Assembly (NCBI GenBank): GCA_013139755.1
Contig: WTAG01000634.1
Coordinates: 1-9,200, forward strand
Length of the DNA: 9,200 nucleotides
Origin: Methylomarinum sp.
Lineage (GTDB): Bacteria; Pseudomonadota; Gammaproteobacteria; Methylococcales; Methylomonadaceae
Reading direction: 5' to 3'
Shown here piece after piece: positions 6,257-9,200 of the stretch. Position 1 is the stretch's first letter. Every line of letters starts with the position of its first letter. The position numbers were made by a program, and so were the translations under genes. Below the pieces are notes generated by a model. It ran no database searches, had not been told where the DNA came from, and saw only the letters and a program-made list of their open reading frames with translations.

Positions 6257-7227
6257 CAAATAAGCCTTTTTTTTCTATTATTGTACCCACACGTGATCGT
6301 GGACAAGAGTTACAAATTTGTCTGGATGCTATATTCCAACAAAGCTTTAGTGATTATCAAGTTCTTATTTTAGATGATGGGTCAGATGATGATGTTCGTC
6401 AGCAGCATCAACAACGATTGAAACAATACGATACTCGTTTTCAGTGGTTTGAAGTCAATGGTGCTGGCTCTTTGGGCTCAGGGCCATCAGTTGTACGAAA
6501 TATAGGACTTGAAAAAGCAACGGGTAACTACGTTACTTTTTGTGATGATGATGATTGTTGGCATCGTGATGACCATTTAGAAGTTGCAGCAGAAGCATTA
6601 AAGAAAACTAATGCCCAGGCTTATTTTTCGGGTATGCAAATTAAAGATGATCAGGGTAAGATCGTTATTGATCAGCAAATGACTTTAGTGAGTGAAATTG
6701 CTTTACAACAACAGAGTATTGGAATCGAGGGGGTGTACCCATTAAGTGCCTCTCAAATACTACTTTATCCTGATTATGCACATCTTAATATTACAATTGT
6801 TGATAGAGTATTGCTTGAACAATTGGGGGGCTTTTGGCCTCATACCCGTTTTGCTGAAGATGTAGATTTGTTTGTTCGAATTTGTGACAAGGCAAAAGGC
6901 ATTTTATTTAGACCTGAAATCTGTGCGACTCATTTTGCGCCAGAGAAAAGACAAACAGTGTCAGTTTCAAATCGACTAAGCATGCAAGATAAACGATTAT
7001 TAGAAATAAGTGTTTATCAACATCTATTAGTACATTGTGAAGGTATAGCGGCACTAAACTATGCTCGAAAAAGCTTGGCAATAACAGAAAAAATGTTAAC
7101 AGAAGAGCTAAAATTGGAAAAAAAGAAAATAGCGACTAACGTTTTTTCTGGTAATGCTTTATCAGCTTTATTCTCATTAAAATGGGCTGTATATACTTTA
7201 TGGTTACGCCTTGATTATAGGGAGTAA
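6253..7227 (+). CDS. Family 2 glycosyltransferase (GT-A fold)
   Basis: 324 residues from ATG 6253. The longer start at ATG 6241 adds only MVKS; I prefer 6253 because it overlaps the hydrolase 1 stop as ATGA, the same coupling used between ACP and hydrolase 2, and because the fold begins directly afterwards with FFSIIVPTRDR. GT2 motifs: nucleotide-binding DDGSDDD at 41-47; the DxD metal site within FCDDDDCW at 97-103; and AEDVDLFVRI at 201-210, supplying the ED pair with the likely base. The chain then ends in a basic helical region and a short hydrophobic stretch (SALFSLKWAVYTLWLRL) that may touch the membrane. It should add one sugar from a nucleotide donor to the growing lipid-linked repeat unit; donor and acceptor cannot be read from sequence. 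Last gene of the ACP operon. Confidence 0.9.
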   Translation: MTNKPFFSIIVPTRDRGQELQICLDAIFQQSFSDYQVLILDDGSDDDVRQQHQQRLKQYDTRFQWFEVNGAGSLGSGPSVVRNIGLEKATGNYVTFCDDDDCWHRDDHLEVAAEALKKTNAQAYFSGMQIKDDQGKIVIDQQMTLVSEIALQQQSIGIEGVYPLSASQILLYPDYAHLNITIVDRVLLEQLGGFWPHTRFAEDVDLFVRICDKAKGILFRPEICATHFAPEKRQTVSVSNRLSMQDKRLLEISVYQHLLVHCEGIAALNYARKSLAITEKMLTEELKLEKKKIATNVFSGNALSALFSLKWAVYTLWLRLDYRE

Positions 7228-7257
7228 TCTAGTTGACGTTCTTTTCAATATTGTTTG

Positions 7258-7418
7258 GGAACGTGCATAAAACAACCTCCCGATTTCTAACGGGTCTTTT
7301 TTCTCCAGGTGGAATAATCTCATTCGTTGTGTAGAATAACTATGCGCCTTATGAAATCATTCCACCTGAAGCAAAAATCCTGCGTTATAATTTCGGGAAG
7401 TTCTTCCATGCACGTTCC
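7258..7418. repeat. 161-bp imperfect palindrome, MITE-like
   Basis: GGAACGTGCAT at 7258-7268 is the exact reverse complement of 7408-7418. The match continues inward: CTCCCGA near 7277-7283 against TCGGGAAG near 7393-7400, and AGGTGGAATAATCTCATT at 7308-7325 against ATGAAATCATTCCACCT at 7351-7367. The two arms of about 65 bases align along their whole length with scattered substitutions and a 2-base indel, leaving about 25 unique bases in the centre. This is the architecture of a miniature inverted-repeat element or a large cruciform-forming repeat. I find no convincing target-site duplication at its edges. It carries no transposase. Confidence 0.7.
7279..7302 (+). terminator. Weak terminator-like hairpin after the GT2 gene
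   Basis: CCCG (7279-7282) and CGGG (7291-7294) form a 4-bp stem with an 8-base loop, followed at once by TCTTTTTT (7295-7302). The T-tract is good but the stem is short. It lies inside the left arm of the palindrome. It could end the ACP-GT2 transcript, perhaps helped by the much larger fold of the whole palindrome. Confidence 0.35.
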
Positions 7419-7460
7419 TTAGCTGAAATGTTGGGAGTATTAATTGAATAATGATATGTC

Positions 7461-7489
7461 TTGACGAGTCTGAATAGAAAATTTATTAC
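7461..7489 (+). promoter_or_regulatory. Possible sigma-70 promoter for the Alg14/Alg13 pair
   Basis: TTGACG at 7461-7466 is a 5/6 match to the -35 consensus. After 17 bases, TATTAC at 7484-7489 is a 4/6 match to -10. It lies about 110 bases before the Alg14-type start, downstream of the palindrome, in strongly AT-rich sequence where chance matches are common. It would give the pair its own transcript. Confidence 0.35.
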
Positions 7490-7598
7490 AAATTGTATAT
7501 TGAAAACTTATAGGTAAGTAAATAGAGTGATTTTTATATCATTTATTCCATGCATGTAGTGATATTAATACCATATATGAAATTTAGGAAAATTATTT

Positions 7599-8099
7599 AT
7601 GAAAAAAATCTTATTTGTTCTTGCTGGTGGTGGTTTTTTAAATGAATCTATACCAATATATAGTGCTTTGAAAGATCAGTTTGAAATGGAGATTGTTGTA
7701 GCAAAAGATATAGATTATGAATGCATTCCTGTCGTGATTAGGGATAGTGCGGTTAATATATCCTATATGAATTCAGTAACGCTAAGATCTAACTCTTTAA
7801 TCCAGAATCTTTTATCAACAATTAAAGCTTTTTGGGAGGCATTTGTTATTATAGTGAAAACAGATTCTAAGCATATAATTTGCTTAGGAAGCTCAATGTC
7901 TTTTCCTTTTTTTTTTGTGGGTAAGTTATTTAATAAAAAAACAATTTTTATTGAGTCAATTGCAAGGGTCGACAAGCTGTCTAAAACAGCCTTAATTTTA
8001 TTAAAACTTCATTTAGTTGATAGATGTTATGTTCAATGGTCAAGTCAAGAAAGTGAGCTGAATAATAGTAAGGTAATGTATATGGGAAGTGTATTATGA
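7599..8099 (+). CDS. Alg14/PssD/EpsE-like glycosyltransferase subunit (membrane-docking half)
   Basis: 166 residues. It matches the Alg14 family, the half of a split GT-B glycosyltransferase that binds the lipid acceptor and recruits the Alg13-type catalytic half. Visible features: KILFVLAGGGFLN (3-15), the start of a Rossmann strand with a glycine loop (many relatives have GGH here); ICLGSSMSFPFFFVGKLF (94-111); and KKTIFIESIARVDKLSKTA (113-131) leading to DRCYVQWSSQ (141-150), the family's typical E-x-x-A/S-R and V-Q-W blocks. The hydrophobic face around 101-111 and 131-140 suits membrane contact; I see no classic transmembrane anchor. A ribosome-binding site lies 8 bases upstream. The gene overlaps the next by ATGA, as expected for two halves made in equal amounts. 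Which sugar is transferred cannot be told; bacterial pairs of this type add the second sugar to a lipid-linked primer. Confidence 0.85.
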   Translation: MKKILFVLAGGGFLNESIPIYSALKDQFEMEIVVAKDIDYECIPVVIRDSAVNISYMNSVTLRSNSLIQNLLSTIKAFWEAFVIIVKTDSKHIICLGSSMSFPFFFVGKLFNKKTIFIESIARVDKLSKTALILLKLHLVDRCYVQWSSQESELNNSKVMYMGSVL

Positions 8100-8551
8100 T
8101 TTTTGTAACAGTTGGTACAACTTCCTTTGACCAATTAATAGAAGAAGTTGATAGACTCGTTTTAACAGAAGGATGGAATGAAACGGTCGTTTGCCAGATT
8201 GGTAATGGGCTATTCTTACCAAAAAATTGCGAGTATTTTAGGTTTAAACCTAGTATAGATGAGCTTTTGTCTAAAGCTGATATTGTCATTACGCATGGTG
8301 GTACGACAGTCATGAGTTTATTATTATCGGAACAAAAATTTATAGCAATTGCTAATACTGATTTAGCTGATAATCACCAATATAACATGCTAAAAAAAAT
8401 AGCTTCAGTTAAAGATATCCTATGGAGTGATGATGTTAAGCAATTGTCGTCTTTAGTTAGCGAAGTAAGAAATAAAAGTATACAAAGGCATTCAAGAAAT
8501 AGTTTGGATATGCTAGTTAAAGATATTAGTAATTACATTAGTCAAGACTAA
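8096..8551 (+). CDS. Alg13/PssE/EpsF-like glycosyltransferase subunit (nucleotide-sugar-binding half)
   Basis: 151 residues, equivalent to the C-terminal GT-B domain of MurG-like enzymes (glycosyltransferase family 28 C-terminal domain). Motifs: IFVTVGTTSFDQLIEEVD (2-19), the first strand and loop of the family; ADIVITHGGTTVMSLLL (61-77), the donor-binding HGGxxT loop; and IAIANTDLADNHQYNML (83-99), the conserved DNHQ motif that contacts the nucleotide sugar. It needs the Alg14-type partner encoded just upstream, with which it shares a 4-base ATGA overlap. Length is normal for the family, so the nearby insertion has not visibly shortened it. Its TAA stop (8549-8551) directly abuts the hairpin at the end of the IS200-type element, so the last codons or the stop itself could come from the insertion. 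Confidence 0.88.
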   Translation: MIFVTVGTTSFDQLIEEVDRLVLTEGWNETVVCQIGNGLFLPKNCEYFRFKPSIDELLSKADIVITHGGTTVMSLLLSEQKFIAIANTDLADNHQYNMLKKIASVKDILWSDDVKQLSSLVSEVRNKSIQRHSRNSLDMLVKDISNYISQD

Positions 8552-8555
8552 ACAA

Positions 8556-8577
8556 CCACCCGCTAAAAGACGGGTGG
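8556..8577. terminator. Hairpin at the element's right end, possible tnpA terminator
   Basis: CCACCCG (8556-8562) pairs perfectly with CGGGTGG (8571-8577) around an 8-base loop. Read on the minus strand it is followed by TTGTTTAG, a fair T-rich tail, so it may stop tnpA transcription from entering alg13 in antisense. On the plus strand no T-tract follows. In this family such a stem also serves as a transposase recognition structure. Confidence 0.5.
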
Positions 8578-8626
8578 GTTAGAGCGCTTGGCGACTGAAA
8601 GTCGGGATACAGGGCGAATAGCCCTG

Positions 8627-9070
8627 TTATTCATGCTCACCATATTCTGTTTTAAAATTATCATTCGGACTGGCTTCAAAGTGATGTTCGAGATAATTCT
8701 TTATCATTTCTTCAGTCACCTGACCTACTGTGACACAAAAATACCCTCTTGCCCAAAAATGCTTTCCCCAGTAACGTTTTTTTAATTTTGGAAACTCTTC
8801 AAAAAGCTTTCTTGCACTACGCCCTTTTATTCTTCTCATTATTTCGCTTGGAGCCATATTAGGAGGAGCAGAAACGACTATGTGTACGTGATCCTTACTA
8901 ACAACCCCCGACAAAATCTTAATTTCAAATGCTTCGCACGTTTGCCTTACTAACTCTCGCACTCGTAAACTAACATCTCCATTTAAGACCTGATATCTAT
9001 ATTTTGTTACCCAAACAAAGTGGTATTCAATGTTATAAACTGTATGACTGCCATAGCGATCGCTGAAAAT
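8627..9070 (-). CDS. tnpA: IS200/IS605 Y1 (HUH) transposase TnpA, start codon not canonical
   Basis: The homology begins at about RYGSHTVYNIEYHFVWVTKY and runs unbroken to KTEYGEHE at 8627, giving 147 residues if counted from ATT 9070. The HUH motif is H61 and H63 (KDHVHIVVSAPP), the helix that follows carries SEIMRRIKGRSARKLF, and the nucleophile is Y126 in IKNYLEHHFE; spacing and length match IS200-type TnpA. It would cut and rejoin single-stranded element ends as a dimer. No ATG, GTG or TTG precedes the conserved N-terminus in frame: an in-frame TAA lies upstream, and only CTG (9073) or ATT (9070) stands where relatives have ATG. The first usual start is GTG 8962, which would remove the first strand with YHFVWVTKY and probably inactivate the protein. 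So it is either initiated at ATT/CTG or disabled at its start with the rest intact. No ribosome-binding site is seen before 9073. Confidence 0.8.
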   Translation of the reverse strand: MFSDRYGSHTVYNIEYHFVWVTKYRYQVLNGDVSLRVRELVRQTCEAFEIKILSGVVSKDHVHIVVSAPPNMAPSEIMRRIKGRSARKLFEEFPKLKKRYWGKHFWARGYFCVTVGQVTEEMIKNYLEHHFEASPNDNFKTEYGEHE

Positions 9071-9200
9071 CAGGGAAACGGAGCGATAGCAGAGTGATGA
9101 TTTTTAGTCCGCGGTAGGCGTCAGGGAAATTTGCCAATCCGACGTATGCGATAGCATGCGAGGGCGGCTAAAATTTTATACCGAAAGCCGTCAAGTCAGT
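9071..9200. other. Left-end region of the IS200-type element, repeat-rich, no gene
   Basis: Higher in GC than the rest of the window. It contains CAGGGAAA twice (9071-9078, 9122-9129), GCGATAGC twice (9083-9090, 9148-9155), a 7-pair hairpin at 9143-9160, and a one-indel inverted pair ATTTTTAGTCCGC (9100-9112) against GCGGCTAAAAT (9164-9174). Some of these should be the transposase-binding structure of the element; others may belong to the target sequence. I see no open frame that looks coding. Confidence 0.5.

Larger units (their letters stand above)
7228..7598. other. Gene-free spacer with MITE-like palindrome and possible promoter
   Basis: These 371 bases separate the ACP-GT2 operon from the Alg14/Alg13 pair. 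They contain the 161-bp imperfect palindrome (7258-7418), a 38-codon open frame without a start (7335-7451), a possible promoter (7461-7489) and the ribosome-binding site of the Alg14-type gene (TAGGAA at 7585-7590, 8 bases before ATG 7599). I see no strong intrinsic terminator for the GT2 operon; the small CCCG/CGGG stem at 7279-7294 followed by TCTTTTTT is the only candidate. Confidence 0.6.
8552..9160 (-). mobile_element. IS200/IS605-family element (tnpA only), left boundary approximate
   Basis: A single-gene element on the minus strand. Its right end (low coordinates) holds three short hairpins: CCACCCG/CGGGTGG at 8556-8577, CGACT/AGTCG at 8592-8604, and ACAGGGC/GCCCTGT at 8609-8627, the last reaching into the tnpA stop. 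Its left end (high coordinates) holds an imperfect stem at 9143-9160 (CGTATGC, loop GATA, GCATGCG, with one G-T pair). Subterminal imperfect hairpins, absence of terminal inverted repeats, and a Y1 HUH transposase are the marks of this family, which moves as single-stranded DNA. No tnpB is present in the window. The exact ends need comparison with an empty site; the left end could lie anywhere from about 9130 to beyond the window. Confidence 0.75.

Noticed and set aside
7271..7295. Likeness of this stem to the IS200-type end hairpin at 8551-8575
   Set aside because: Both read AACAACC-N-CCCG-loop-ACGGGT, but the other palindrome arm diverges at the same positions, so a shared origin is not secure; chance is possible.
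7763..8313. Two minus-strand open frames over the Alg14/Alg13 pair
   Set aside because: Both overlap plus-strand genes with recognisable family motifs and show no motif or ribosome-binding site of their own.
8588..8785. Plus-strand open frame of 65 codons opposite tnpA
   Set aside because: It runs antisense through the C-terminal half of TnpA, including the nucleophile Tyr region, and resembles no protein I know.
1..9200. CRISPR arrays, tRNA or rRNA genes, sigma-54 promoters (GG-N10-GC type)
   Set aside because: I looked for regular direct repeats, tRNA cloverleaf cores and -24/-12 pairs before the genes and found none that hold up.

Overview
The window looks like part of an exopolysaccharide locus of the exosortase A (XrtA)/PEP-CTERM type in an AT-rich Gram-negative bacterium. 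A gammaproteobacterium, perhaps an aquatic methanotroph of the Methylococcales, is my best guess. It rests on family make-up and base composition, not on any marker gene. No exosortase, PEP-CTERM substrate or Wzx/Wzc/Wza export gene lies inside the window, so the XrtA assignment depends on three recognisable satellite families: the O-glycosylation ligase and the paired alpha/beta-hydrolases 2 and 1.

Layout, all genes on + unless stated. At 2-529 is the C-terminal end of an asparagine-synthase-type amidotransferase. At 667-1629 is a CE4 polysaccharide deacetylase. At 1630-2124 there is no intact gene, only a decayed IS3-type OrfA remnant with a strong hairpin. At 2125-2784 is an exported TPR protein. 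At 2841-4166 is the XrtA-associated O-antigen-ligase-like membrane protein. From 4252 to 7227 runs a tightly coupled operon: acyl carrier protein, hydrolase 2, hydrolase 1 and a family 2 glycosyltransferase. Two of its three junctions are ATGA overlaps. At 7228-7598 is a gene-free stretch with a 161-bp imperfect palindrome that looks like a MITE, then a possible promoter. At 7599-8551 an Alg14/Alg13-type pair forms one split glycosyltransferase, also joined by ATGA. From about 8552 an IS200/IS605-type element lies on the minus strand, with a TnpA that has no canonical start codon.

Working together (inference): the GT2 enzyme and the Alg13/Alg14 pair add sugars to a lipid-linked repeat unit. 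The amidotransferase and deacetylase modify sugars or the finished chain. The ligase-like protein transfers or polymerises the glycan at the periplasmic face of the inner membrane. The ACP and two atypical hydrolases look like a small acyl-transfer module serving the same product; its acyl-activating partner is not in the window.

The best candidates for new biology are that ACP-hydrolase module (one hydrolase with Arg and one with Cys where Ser is expected), the TPR protein of unknown role, and the palindromic repeat between the two glycosyltransferase units. The mobile-element remnants (1815-1922, 7258-7418, 8552 onward) fall at operon boundaries, which suggests the locus has been built by module exchange.
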